Source: Candidatus Zixiibacteriota bacterium
GTDB lineage: Bacteria > Zixibacteria > MSB-5A5 > WJJR01
Direction of reading: 5' to 3'
Length of the DNA stretch: 51,689 nt
NCBI GenBank assembly: GCA_036397555.1
Contig: DASWIS010000021.1
Location: forward strand, 1 to 51,689
Positions 32,789-41,403 of this stretch are shown in pieces. Under the pieces are notes generated by a model. The model was not told the origin of the DNA, made no database searches, and saw only the letters and a program-made list of their open reading frames with translations. The position numbers and the translations under genes are program-made. Numbering within the stretch: the first letter of the stretch is position 1; every line of letters begins with the position of its first letter.

Positions 32789-35560
32789 ATGTCATCCTGG
32801 TTGAAAGGGTTCCTCGACGTCCGGGAGGGAGAGCGTGCCGGCACGGCGGCGATGTTCGTGTACATCCTCCTGGTGATTGCGGTCCTGGTGATCGTCAAGT
32901 CGGTCCGCCAGGCGCTGTTCCTGCAGAGCTTCGGCGCCGCCAGTCTGCCGTATGTCTACCTGTTGATCGCCTTCGTGGCCGGGGGTGTGGCGGCGTTGTA
33001 CCAGCGCTTTTCGCGCAATGTCGCCGTCGGACGGCTGATCGTCGGCACGATGCTCGTGTTGGTCGCCAACCTGGTTGTGTTTCGCTGGCTGGTCTCCTAT
33101 GAGTGGGGTGCGCTGGCTTATGTGCTCTATGTATGGGTCGGCGTCTACGGGATTCTCGCGACCGCGCAATTCTGGATGCTCGCCAACTACGTATATGACC
33201 CGCGTCAGGCGAAGCGTCTGTTCGCCTATCTCGGAGTTGGCGCAACGCTCGGCGGCATTGTTGGCGGCTACGTCACCCAATACGGCGCGGGACTGGTCGG
33301 CACCGAGAATCTGCTGTTGATCGGGGCCGCGCTGCTGGGCGGATGTGCCGCGTTGGGCGTCTATCTCGCCGCCAGCCAAAAGAAGGCCATTGTCGAAGCG
33401 GCGCGCGCCAAACGATTCAAATCATCTTCGGTGGAGCAGACCGCCGGAGGGTTCCGGCTGATTTGGCAGTCGCGATATCTGAAACTGGTGATGGTGATCA
33501 TCACGCTGAGCATCATCATCGCCACCGTCGTCGACAACCAATTCTCGTTCGTTGTCGAGGAGCATATTCCCACCAAGGACGGCAAGACCGCATTCTTCGG
33601 GCAGTTTTTCACGTGGCTGGGATGGATTGCGTTTCTCACCCAGTTTTTCCTGACCGGACGGCTGTTGCGTCGCTTCGGCGTCGGCCTGACAATGGCCATA
33701 CTGCCATGGGCGATGTTCCTCTCCTCGGGCGCATTCGTTCTGTTCCCGATGATGGCAACCGGTGTGGCGATCAAACTGGCCGATGGCACCTTTCGTTACA
33801 CGACGCACAAGGGATCGTTGGAACTCTTGTATCTTCCCATCCCCATCGTGGTTAAGAACAAGACCAAAGCGTTCATCGACATGTTCACCGACCGCTTTTC
33901 CAAGGGAATTGCGGCGCTCCTGGTGCTGCTGATGACATCGGCGCTGGGTTTTCACTATGGCGCTCTCTCGTGGGTACTGATGGGATTGTCACTTGTCTGG
34001 GTGGGCGTGACCATTCTGGCGCGGCGCGAATACGTTGCGGCGTTTCGCGACTCGCTGCTGCGTCGACGCATCGACGAGGACGCGCTCATCATCTCGCGGA
34101 CCGACGCGGCAACGGTTGGCGCGCTGGCCGAATCGCTCGACCGCGCACAGGGTGCCTCACTGTCCCGTGCCCTCGACCTGGTGACCGGCGTGCGCTCGTC
34201 GCTGCTCATCGCGCCCTTGATCCGCATCGCTCACGCATCCGACTCCGCCGTCGCCTGTCGAGCGCTGGATCTGCTGGCCGAGCAGGAAGGTGACATTCCC
34301 GTCGATCAATTGCGCGATCTGCTTGATTCCGACGAAGTGGAAGTCGTCGGGCGGGTCCTGCGCTTGTCCTGCCGCGACGCGGGCAATGTCTCACCGTTGA
34401 AACTGGGGCTCTATTTCGCCGACGAGCGGCCGCAGGTTCGTCTGGGCGCGATCATGTGTTCGCTGGTGTGGGGCGGCGCCGCCGGCGACATGATCGATCC
34501 CGAAGCATTGGAGCAGTTTCTGCTGGATTCGGCGACACCGCAGCAAGCCGGGCAGATGGAGCGGATGCTCGCCAAGTTGCTTCGGGTCCTGCCGGTTGCC
34601 GATGGGACCGCCGAACGGTACATCCTGCGGTTCCTGAAGAGCGACGATCCGGCGCTGCGAGGCGAAGCGATCGCGGCGGCGGGGCGCCTGAAACCCCGCT
34701 GCCTGGTCGAACCGCTGATTGCCGTCTGTGCGGATCGTCGTGTGCGGCATCGCGTCCGCGATGCGCTGGCTGCCTATGAAGAGGCCGCGTTGGGCACGCT
34801 GGAAGACTATCTGCGCGATGAGGCGACGGACCGGCGCGTACGGCAATACATTCCACGGATTCTCGAACGCATCCCCGTGCAGCGCTCGGTCGATTCGCTG
34901 GCGGCCATGCTCGAGGATCCCGATGAACGCGTCCGCTTCTCGGCGCTGCGAGCGCTGGGGCGACTGCGCGCGTCTCACTCCGAACTGGATTACGCCAATG
35001 AGCGCGTCGAGCGACGACTCGGCGAGGAAATCCGCAAGGCGTATCGTTACCAGGGGTGGTTGTTGGCCAGCGCGGACGGCGAGCGGAGTTTGCTCTTGCG
35101 CAAGACACTCCGTGAGAAGTCGCACAAAACGCAGGATCGTGTCTTTCGCCTCCTGGCCATGAAGCATCCGCCGGCCGAAGTGTACGCGGCGTCGCGGGGG
35201 CTGCTCTCGCCCAATGCCCGCATCCGTGCCAATGCCGTGGAGTATCTCGACAACTTGCTGGTTGCGCCGCAAAAGCGTTGGGTCTTAGGGCTGGTCGAAG
35301 ACCGCCCGTCACGCGACGCGGTGTCGCGCGCACTGCGGGAATTCGGCGAGACTCTGGACGACCGTCGGGAGGCGTTGACACGGCAGGCATCGGGCGACGA
35401 TGACTGGCTGGCGGCATGCGCGCTGTATTCGATCTGGGAGGAACACGAGCGCTCGTTGTATCATCTCATTACCCGCGATGTTGCCTTGCTGCCCGCCGGG
35501 CGCTTTGCCCTCACGCGGGAGACGATGCAGGCGCTGCGCGGACGTGTCGCAGCCGAATGA
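32789..35560 (+). CDS. ADP/ATP-translocase-like (Npt/NTT) transporter fused to HEAT repeats
   Basis: 923 residues from the ATG at 32789; the frame opens at 32705 inside the promoter region. Residues 1-420 form about twelve membrane helices of the nucleotide-transporter/MFS type (AGTAAMFVYILLVIAVLVIVK, YVLYVWVGVYGILATAQFWM, GVGATLGGIVGGYV, DGTFRYTTHKGSLELLYLP). Residues 450-920 are soluble, leucine- and arginine-rich helical pairs of HEAT-repeat type (DSDEVEVVGRVLRLSCRD, DPDERVRFSALRALGRLRAS). In many environmental bacteria this fusion continues into a cyclic-nucleotide-binding domain; here that domain is the next gene, 63 bases on. The transported molecule in such proteins is not established. 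It opens the signalling run to 40068. Confidence 0.85.
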   Translation: MSSWLKGFLDVREGERAGTAAMFVYILLVIAVLVIVKSVRQALFLQSFGAASLPYVYLLIAFVAGGVAALYQRFSRNVAVGRLIVGTMLVLVANLVVFRWLVSYEWGALAYVLYVWVGVYGILATAQFWMLANYVYDPRQAKRLFAYLGVGATLGGIVGGYVTQYGAGLVGTENLLLIGAALLGGCAALGVYLAASQKKAIVEAARAKRFKSSSVEQTAGGFRLIWQSRYLKLVMVIITLSIIIATVVDNQFSFVVEEHIPTKDGKTAFFGQFFTWLGWIAFLTQFFLTGRLLRRFGVGLTMAILPWAMFLSSGAFVLFPMMATGVAIKLADGTFRYTTHKGSLELLYLPIPIVVKNKTKAFIDMFTDRFSKGIAALLVLLMTSALGFHYGALSWVLMGLSLVWVGVTILARREYVAAFRDSLLRRRIDEDALIISRTDAATVGALAESLDRAQGASLSRALDLVTGVRSSLLIAPLIRIAHASDSAVACRALDLLAEQEGDIPVDQLRDLLDSDEVEVVGRVLRLSCRDAGNVSPLKLGLYFADERPQVRLGAIMCSLVWGGAAGDMIDPEALEQFLLDSATPQQAGQMERMLAKLLRVLPVADGTAERYILRFLKSDDPALRGEAIAAAGRLKPRCLVEPLIAVCADRRVRHRVRDALAAYEEAALGTLEDYLRDEATDRRVRQYIPRILERIPVQRSVDSLAAMLEDPDERVRFSALRALGRLRASHSELDYANERVERRLGEEIRKAYRYQGWLLASADGERSLLLRKTLREKSHKTQDRVFRLLAMKHPPAEVYAASRGLLSPNARIRANAVEYLDNLLVAPQKRWVLGLVEDRPSRDAVSRALREFGETLDDRREALTRQASGDDDWLAACALYSIWEEHERSLYHLITRDVALLPAGRFALTRETMQALRGRVAAE

Positions 35561-35623
35561 TTGCCGTCTCTGATTGACGGGCACCGATCCCGACAGGTGA
35601 ACCTTGGCCCCAGGACCATCCCA

Positions 35624-36064
35624 ATGCTGACGACCATCGAACGAGTTCTCGCCCTGCAAAAGAATGAGATCTTTGCCGAGGTTTCGACCGAAGGACTGGC
35701 GCATTTGGCGGCGATCGCGCACGAGGTCGAGTTTCAGCCCGCAGAATGGTTGTTTCACGATGGGGAAATCCCCGACGCCTGCTACCTGATTCTGGCCGGC
35801 ACCGTAAGCATGACACGTGCCGGACAGACGGAGCTGTCCGTCGGCCCCGGCGAGGATATCGGTGTGTGGGCGCTGTTTGACGGCGAACCGCGCGTGTTTG
35901 CAGCGCGCGCCGCATCGAATACACACGCGTTGAAAATCGAACGTGAAGACTTTTATGATCTGCTGGCTGATCACACGGATATCATCCAGACGCTCTTTCG
36001 CACCATTGTGCGCCGCATCCGTCGTCTGCTCGAGGAACGCGGCGTCGTTGCCGGGCCCGGGTGA
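35624..36064 (+). CDS. Cyclic-nucleotide-binding domain protein
   Basis: 146 residues from the ATG at 35624; the open frame back to 35561 starts at a TTG and looks non-coding. The CAP/CRP-type beta roll is visible: LQKNEIFAEVSTEGLAHLA, EWLFHDGEIPDACYLILAGT, VGPGEDIGVWALFDGEPRVF and the C-helix LFRTIVRRIRRLLEERG. The phosphate-binding cassette (GEDIGVWALFDGEPR) lacks the usual E-x2-L-x2-RSA pattern, so cAMP binding is uncertain. There is no DNA-binding domain. It lies between the HEAT-repeat transporter and the histidine kinase and probably senses a ligand for one of them. Confidence 0.85.
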   Translation: MLTTIERVLALQKNEIFAEVSTEGLAHLAAIAHEVEFQPAEWLFHDGEIPDACYLILAGTVSMTRAGQTELSVGPGEDIGVWALFDGEPRVFAARAASNTHALKIEREDFYDLLADHTDIIQTLFRTIVRRIRRLLEERGVVAGPG

Positions 36065-36088
36065 TAGGACGATGGCATCAATGTCCTG

Positions 36089-38278
36089 ATGCATACCATG
36101 TTTCAACGTCTGCTGTCGCGACTCAATCTGTACGCCCCGCATCGCGCCGAACGCGATCCGGGGTTCGCGCAGTACCTCGCGGAAACCACGCGCCGAGGCA
36201 TGCGTCTGGGTGGTGTCCTGGGGATGATCGGCCCGCCCATCTACGCCTTTGGGACGGCACTTGCCCTGCATTGGGACATGACCATGTCGGTCGATGCCAG
36301 GAGCGGCACGCTGGCTGTGTGGGTCCCGTTGAGTGCCAGCGCGGTCGGCATCGCGATTCAGGGGCTGTCGTTCTGGCCGCGCGCGGTCCGATGGGGGCGA
36401 CCGATCGTGGGCGTCGCGCTGATGGCGATCGCGTACCTGTCGAGTCTGGAATTTGCCGCAGCGGGTGTGCACCATCCTTCGAAGTTTGGCATCCTGAGTC
36501 TGCTGATGCTCGTCGGCATCAGCACGATGCCCTTTCGCGCCTGGCAGACGACGATCCTGGGGTTTCTCCTGATGATGACGTACGGCCTGACCGCGCTGGT
36601 GATTCCCGGGCAGCACGGACATAACCCGCTGGACGTTTTTCCCGAACTCCCCGTCTTCATGTTGACGCTGACGGTTATGTGCGCCGGGATCAGCGCCCTG
36701 CTGTACAGCATCCGACACCGCGACTATACGGTGCGCCGTGAGGAGGAGTCTCTGCGCCACAAGCTGCAGGATTCCGAGCGGCGGTATCGTTCCATTTTCG
36801 AGGATTCGTCCGACGGGTTGTTCGTTTACAGCGAGGCGACATCGGGGTTCCCGCTGGTCAACGCCGTGACCGAACACATCCTGGGACGGTCCGCGGAGGA
36901 GCTGGCGGCCACGCACTTTTCCAAGGTGATTCATCCCGACGATTTGGCACGTGTTGCGGGGATTCACGCGGCGCGCGTGCGGGGTGAGCCGGCGCCCTCG
37001 CGCTACCGGCTCAAACTCAAACGCCCCGATGACGACGCGCCGGTCATCTGCGAGATGACCATCCACACGACCGGCGATCCCTCGATCACCGCCGGGGCGC
37101 TGCGCGACATCACCGCCCAGGTCAAACTGGAAGAGGAAAACGCGCAGTTGGCGCAGCTTTCGGAGACCAACCCGTTTCCGGTGCTGCGCTTCGACGACAT
37201 CGGGGGCCTGCTGTACATGAATCCCGCCGCCCGCCGGTTCCCTTCGGAGATCGGGCATCCGGAAGCATCGATCACCGATCTATTGCCGCCCGACTTTGAG
37301 CGGCGCATCGCGCGGTTGATCGAGTCGGACACGACAGTGATCGATGCGCGCCACGACTTCGACGACCGGGTCTTTTCGATCACATATCGGCCGCTGCCGG
37401 CGACGCGGGAGATATTCGTCTGGATCGTCGACGCGACCGAGCGCACTCGCGCCGAGGAGCAAATCCGCGCGTATGCCTTCCAACTGGAGCAGGCCAATCA
37501 GGAGTTGCGTGAAGCACAGGCGCAACTGGTCCAGTCGGAGAAGATGGCGGCGCTGGGCAATCTCGTGGCGGGCGTCGCCCATGAGATCAACACGCCGCTG
37601 GGTTCGATCCATGCCAATGCCGACGTGTCGCGTCGTGCGCTGGAACTGCTGGCCGCGGTCGACTCAGGCGGCGGCGACAACCAGCGAATGGCGCAGGCCG
37701 TGCGTATCCTGACGGAGTCGAACGAGACGACACGCACAGCCAGCGAAAGGATCATCCGAATCGTCCGGTCGCTGCGCAATTTCGCGCGTCTGGATGAAGC
37801 CGAATTCAAGGACGTCGATCTGCACGAGGGCATCGAATCCACCCTCACGTTGGCGCATCACGAATACAAGAATCGCATCGAAATCGTCAAGGAATACGGG
37901 TCGCTGCCGCCGGTCCGCTGCAATCCCAACCAGATCAATCAGGTCATTATGAATATCCTGGTGAATGCGATTCACGCCATCCATGACAAGGGGACGATTA
38001 CGATCCGGACGTCCGCCGATTCCGACGGTGTCCATGTTGCCATCAGCGACACCGGGGTCGGGATTCGTCCCGAATATCTGCCGCGCATCTTCGACCCGGG
38101 ATTCACCACCAAGGGCGTCGGCGTCGGCACCGGTCTGGGACTGTCGATTGTTTACAAGATCGTTCAGTCGCATGGCGGCAAAATCGATGTGAAAAGCCAG
38201 CCAGGAGCCGGGAGCACCTTCACGCTCACCCTCCCGGTGGGTTCGGCGAAGCGATCCATCGACGGAGAGGGAACTTGA
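36089..38278 (+). CDS. Membrane PAS histidine kinase
   Basis: 729 residues. About six N-terminal membrane helices (residues 38-210, for instance LGGVLGMIGPPIYAFGTALAL and LPVFMLTLTVMCAGISALLY) replace a periplasmic sensor. Two PAS domains follow (SERRYRSIFEDSSDGLFVY near 225; SETNPFPVLRFDDIGG near 360), a coiled coil, the HisKA box GVAHEINTPLGSIHAN with phospho-acceptor H498 and the ATPase lobe (NQVIMNILVNAIHAI, SDTGVGIRPEYLPRIFDPGF, GTGLGLSIVYKIV). The ATG at 36098 is an alternative start. Its stop overlaps the TTG start of the receiver-phosphatase gene by four bases, so that protein is the likely partner. The C-terminal domain resembles the family of kinases that pair with multi-receiver circuits. 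Confidence 0.93.
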   Translation: MHTMFQRLLSRLNLYAPHRAERDPGFAQYLAETTRRGMRLGGVLGMIGPPIYAFGTALALHWDMTMSVDARSGTLAVWVPLSASAVGIAIQGLSFWPRAVRWGRPIVGVALMAIAYLSSLEFAAAGVHHPSKFGILSLLMLVGISTMPFRAWQTTILGFLLMMTYGLTALVIPGQHGHNPLDVFPELPVFMLTLTVMCAGISALLYSIRHRDYTVRREEESLRHKLQDSERRYRSIFEDSSDGLFVYSEATSGFPLVNAVTEHILGRSAEELAATHFSKVIHPDDLARVAGIHAARVRGEPAPSRYRLKLKRPDDDAPVICEMTIHTTGDPSITAGALRDITAQVKLEEENAQLAQLSETNPFPVLRFDDIGGLLYMNPAARRFPSEIGHPEASITDLLPPDFERRIARLIESDTTVIDARHDFDDRVFSITYRPLPATREIFVWIVDATERTRAEEQIRAYAFQLEQANQELREAQAQLVQSEKMAALGNLVAGVAHEINTPLGSIHANADVSRRALELLAAVDSGGGDNQRMAQAVRILTESNETTRTASERIIRIVRSLRNFARLDEAEFKDVDLHEGIESTLTLAHHEYKNRIEIVKEYGSLPPVRCNPNQINQVIMNILVNAIHAIHDKGTITIRTSADSDGVHVAISDTGVGIRPEYLPRIFDPGFTTKGVGVGTGLGLSIVYKIVQSHGGKIDVKSQPGAGSTFTLTLPVGSAKRSIDGEGT

Positions 38279-39492
38279 GCGGCAAAGACCGGCGGCCCTC
38301 AGCGGTCATGATTGTCGACGACGAGGAGATCGTCACGCGTTCGATCGCCAATCTGCTGGCACTGGAGACCGACTACAAGACGCTGCCGTTCCAGCAACCC
38401 CGCGAAGCGTTGGACGCTGTGCGACGCGAACGGATCGACTGCGTCATCACGGACTTCCTGATGCCGGAGATGGATGGGCTGGAGTTTTTGCGTCGGCTGC
38501 GCCGGATGGCGCCGGACGTGCCGGCGATCATGCTGACCGGATATGCCGACAAGGAAAGCGCCATTGCGGCGGTCAATGAGGTCAATCTCTACCAGTACCT
38601 GGAAAAGCCCTGGGACAACGATCATCTGCAACTGGTGATCCGCAACGCGGTCAGCCACCGGACGCTCCAGCAGGAACTGGTCGAGCGCCTGCGTGAATTG
38701 GATTCGGTCCTCAAGGATCGGGACACGTTGCGGCTGACGACGGAACACATCGAACAAGAGCTGGCGCTCGCGCAACAGGTGCAGCAGTCGATTCTGCCGC
38801 GTGACCTCGACGGCGCCGGAGCGGTCCGGTTCTACCACCGTTACTACCCCACCGGACGGCTTGGCGGCGATTACTTCGATGTCATCTTCACGGGTGAGAA
38901 TCGCTTCAATGCCATTGTCAGCGACGTGGCGGGCCATGGGGTCGCTGCGGCCTTGGGGACAATGCTGGTCAAAGTGATTTTCGCCGACGCCTCGCAGCGT
39001 GGCCTCGGCTGCTCCGAAATGCTCATCGAGATGAACGACCGTCTCGTGCGATTCCTCCCGCAACAGCAGTTCGTCACCGCCTTCGTTCTGCAGGTTGATC
39101 TGGACGCCGGTATCGTCTCCGCCGCATCGGCGGGCGGGCCGCATCCGATCATCCTGGGCTCCGGGAACGGCGTCCCGGTCGAACAGTGGCATCTCAACGG
39201 TCTGCCGCTGGGTGCTTTCAACCGAGACATTTTCCGCGAGCCGGAGGCGCAATCACGACCGTTGCGGAGCGGCGATCGCATACTTCTCTATACCGACGGT
39301 TTGCTGGATGTCGAGATCGAATCGGGGCAGTCGCGCGAGCCGCACGAAATCGCCGCCTTTGTGGACGGCTTGCGGAATCATCGCGGTGAGGAGTTTTTGG
39401 AGCGGCTGGTGGACCGTTGCGGCGCTCGACGGTCCATGCTTCCCGATGACATCAATCTGCTGCTGATCGAGGCACAGGATCGTCCGCGATGA
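38275..39492 (+). CDS. Response regulator with PP2C (SpoIIE/RsbU-type) phosphatase output
   Basis: 405 residues starting at TTG 38275, with GGAGAGGGA just upstream and a TTGA overlap with the kinase stop. The receiver domain (1-125) has D60 (CVITDFLMPEMDG), LTGYAD and EKPW. A coiled coil near 140-170 leads into a SpoIIE-type phosphatase domain (170-405) with QQSILPRDL, GGDYFDVIF, SDVAGHGVAAALGTM, SAGGPHPII and DRILLYTDGLLDVE. Such proteins dephosphorylate anti-sigma-factor antagonists in partner-switching; no such STAS or RsbW gene is visible here. Its receiver is strikingly similar to that of the next gene. Confidence 0.94.
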   Translation: MSGKDRRPSAVMIVDDEEIVTRSIANLLALETDYKTLPFQQPREALDAVRRERIDCVITDFLMPEMDGLEFLRRLRRMAPDVPAIMLTGYADKESAIAAVNEVNLYQYLEKPWDNDHLQLVIRNAVSHRTLQQELVERLRELDSVLKDRDTLRLTTEHIEQELALAQQVQQSILPRDLDGAGAVRFYHRYYPTGRLGGDYFDVIFTGENRFNAIVSDVAGHGVAAALGTMLVKVIFADASQRGLGCSEMLIEMNDRLVRFLPQQQFVTAFVLQVDLDAGIVSAASAGGPHPIILGSGNGVPVEQWHLNGLPLGAFNRDIFREPEAQSRPLRSGDRILLYTDGLLDVEIESGQSREPHEIAAFVDGLRNHRGEEFLERLVDRCGARRSMLPDDINLLLIEAQDRPR

Positions 39493-39582
39493 GTCCGGCG
39501 GCCGTTGACTCCCGGTCATCGTTCGACTATCTTCGTTCGCGATTTCGATATTGACATCCGGTGCGCCAAGAGAGAATTCACA

Positions 39583-40068
39583 ATGGACATCAGCACAAAT
39601 GACCACCGTGTCGTCGCCGTCGTCGACGATGAGCCGATGGTCCTGCAGAGCATCAAGAACTTCCTGAATCTGGAAACCGACTACGAAGTGCTCACGTACA
39701 CATCGCCGAAGTCGGCGATCGACGGGCTTCGCGAGCAGCCCGTGGATGTCATCATCTCCGACTATCTCATGCCGGAGATCAACGGGATTGAGTTTTTGTT
39801 GCAGATGAAGGAAATGCAGCCGCAAGCGACGCGCGTCCTGCTCACCGGCTATGCCGACAAGGAAAACGCGATTAAGGCCATCAACGACGTCGGACTGTAT
39901 CAGTACATCGAAAAGCCCTGGGAAAACGAGGACTTGCGCCTGGTCATCCGCAACGCGATCGAAAAGCGCATGCTGCTGAAACGCCTCTCCGAAAAAGTCG
40001 CCGAACTGGACCGCGCCTCGGCCGCCTTAAAGGGCGTCTATTCCGACCTGATGAAGGCCTTCAAGTAG
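39583..40068 (+). CDS. Stand-alone receiver protein
   Basis: 161 residues from the ATG at 39583; AAGAGAG precedes it, and the longer frame from 39505 lacks support. The receiver domain carries VVDDEP, phospho-acceptor D60 (VIISDYLMPEINGIEFL), the threonine of LLTGYADKENAIKAI and lysine in YIEKPWENEDLRLVIRNA. A C-terminal helix (residues 125-160) probably forms a coiled coil. Without an output domain it may act as a phosphate relay or competitor. The alignment with the previous protein's receiver is nearly gap-free with the same 60-residue spacing to the aspartate, pointing to local duplication. Confidence 0.92.
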   Translation: MDISTNDHRVVAVVDDEPMVLQSIKNFLNLETDYEVLTYTSPKSAIDGLREQPVDVIISDYLMPEINGIEFLLQMKEMQPQATRVLLTGYADKENAIKAINDVGLYQYIEKPWENEDLRLVIRNAIEKRMLLKRLSEKVAELDRASAALKGVYSDLMKAFK

Positions 40069-40077
40069 CTTCGCTCT

Positions 40078-41403
40078 ATGGGTCTGTTCCGGCGCGCACG
40101 TCGTTCGCACGGTCACCCGGTTCTGTGGCCGTTGTGGGCTGTTTTGCTCGTCTCATTCACTCCGGAACTTGCGACTTCAGCCGGCGAGACGGATTCGTCA
40201 CGTACGTCAGGAGCATCGCGCTCCCGGCACGACGCGCTCGACTATGTCTTTGCCGTCCCCAGTTTTGCCCTGCAGCTTCCCTTCCGGGTGTTCGGAGTCG
40301 TGGTTTCCGGGCCGGTCAAGCTCGTCGAGGACCAGGACTTTCTCGAATCGCTGAAGTCGGTTTTCTCCTTCGACGTGCCCTTCGGCCTCCGACCCGTAGT
40401 CGGATCGTCATCGCGCACCGGACTGCGCGGCGGGCTTCAGTACCGGGCACGAAGCGCACTGGCCACCGGTGTTCCGCTGCGTCTGAAGGGGACCATCTCG
40501 ACGAATCGATACGAGTTTTTGTCGCTGCGAATCGGCGGCCCGAGTCTGTTCGAGTCGCCGTTCGGAATGCAAGGGGAGATCGGAGCACGACGCGACACGC
40601 GCGAGCGCTACTACGGTTACGGACCGTCGTCCTCGGCCGACGATGAATCCAACTACGAACGGCGGGGCGGCTTCGGCAATGTGCGCGGTTTCTGGCAGAT
40701 TACCGATGCGCTGGCGGCTGAAGGATTCGGTGAATACCGTCATGTGACCCCCGGCGACGGGCGCGGAAGGACAACGATCGGAGAACGCGATTCGATCGTT
40801 GCCCGCTTTCCCGACGACGACCTTTTCGGACTGTATGCCACGCTCGACCTCCACGAATTCGGCGGCGCGGTCGTGCTCGACTGGCGCGACATCAAGGGCT
40901 CGCCGCGTCGCGGCGGGCGCGATGAACTGCGAGTTTCCTACGTCGGCGGTGATGGCCCCGGCGACACGACCGTCGGGTTTTGGCGCATTCGCGGTGAGGT
41001 CTCCCAGTACATCGAGTTGTGGCGCGGGCGCGTATTCGGTCTGCGCGCGGCCGCACAGCATCTGGAACCGGGCAACGGCACCCGAATTCCGTTTTACGAA
41101 CTCTCACGGTTGGGCGGCTCCAACTCTCTGCGCGCCTACCGCAGCGGACGTTTTACGGGGCGGGACATGGTGCTCTTCTCCGCCGAGTACCGATGGCCAG
41201 TGTGGCGGGCGATCGACGCCTTTCTGTTTACCGATCAGGGACGTGTCTTCGACGATATCTCCGAGGATTTTGAGTTTTCCGGTTTCCGCTCCGCCTACGG
41301 CGGCGGGCTGCGCGTATGGAATACAGGCGGCCATCTGGAGTTGACGCTCGCCAAGGGACGTGAGCAGTTTCGTTTTTACCTCGCAGCGGGTGAGGAGTTT
41401 TGA
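40078..41403 (+). CDS. Omp85/BamA-like outer-membrane beta barrel
   Basis: 441 residues with a signal peptide (WPLWAVLLVSFTPELATSA). There is no POTRA domain; the N-terminal 60 residues (YVFAVPSFALQLPFRVFGVV) precede 16 or so predicted strands. The end is characteristic of the Omp85 superfamily: ELSRLGGSNSLRAYRSGRF, FSAEYRWPVWRAIDAFLFTD, GGGLRVWN and a final strand. The last codons overlap the next gene (TGATG), so this barrel and the kinase-like lipoprotein are co-translated. A secretion or anchoring role for that partner is plausible but unproven. Confidence 0.82.
   Translation: MGLFRRARRSHGHPVLWPLWAVLLVSFTPELATSAGETDSSRTSGASRSRHDALDYVFAVPSFALQLPFRVFGVVVSGPVKLVEDQDFLESLKSVFSFDVPFGLRPVVGSSSRTGLRGGLQYRARSALATGVPLRLKGTISTNRYEFLSLRIGGPSLFESPFGMQGEIGARRDTRERYYGYGPSSSADDESNYERRGGFGNVRGFWQITDALAAEGFGEYRHVTPGDGRGRTTIGERDSIVARFPDDDLFGLYATLDLHEFGGAVVLDWRDIKGSPRRGGRDELRVSYVGGDGPGDTTVGFWRIRGEVSQYIELWRGRVFGLRAAAQHLEPGNGTRIPFYELSRLGGSNSLRAYRSGRFTGRDMVLFSAEYRWPVWRAIDAFLFTDQGRVFDDISEDFEFSGFRSAYGGGLRVWNTGGHLELTLAKGREQFRFYLAAGEEF

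Noticed and set aside
35309-37258. A 649-codon open frame on the minus strand
   Set aside because: It lies antisense to the HEAT-repeat transporter end, the cNMP-binding gene and the histidine kinase. Its translation is arginine-, histidine- and glutamine-rich with no domain, as expected of the complement of GC-rich genes.
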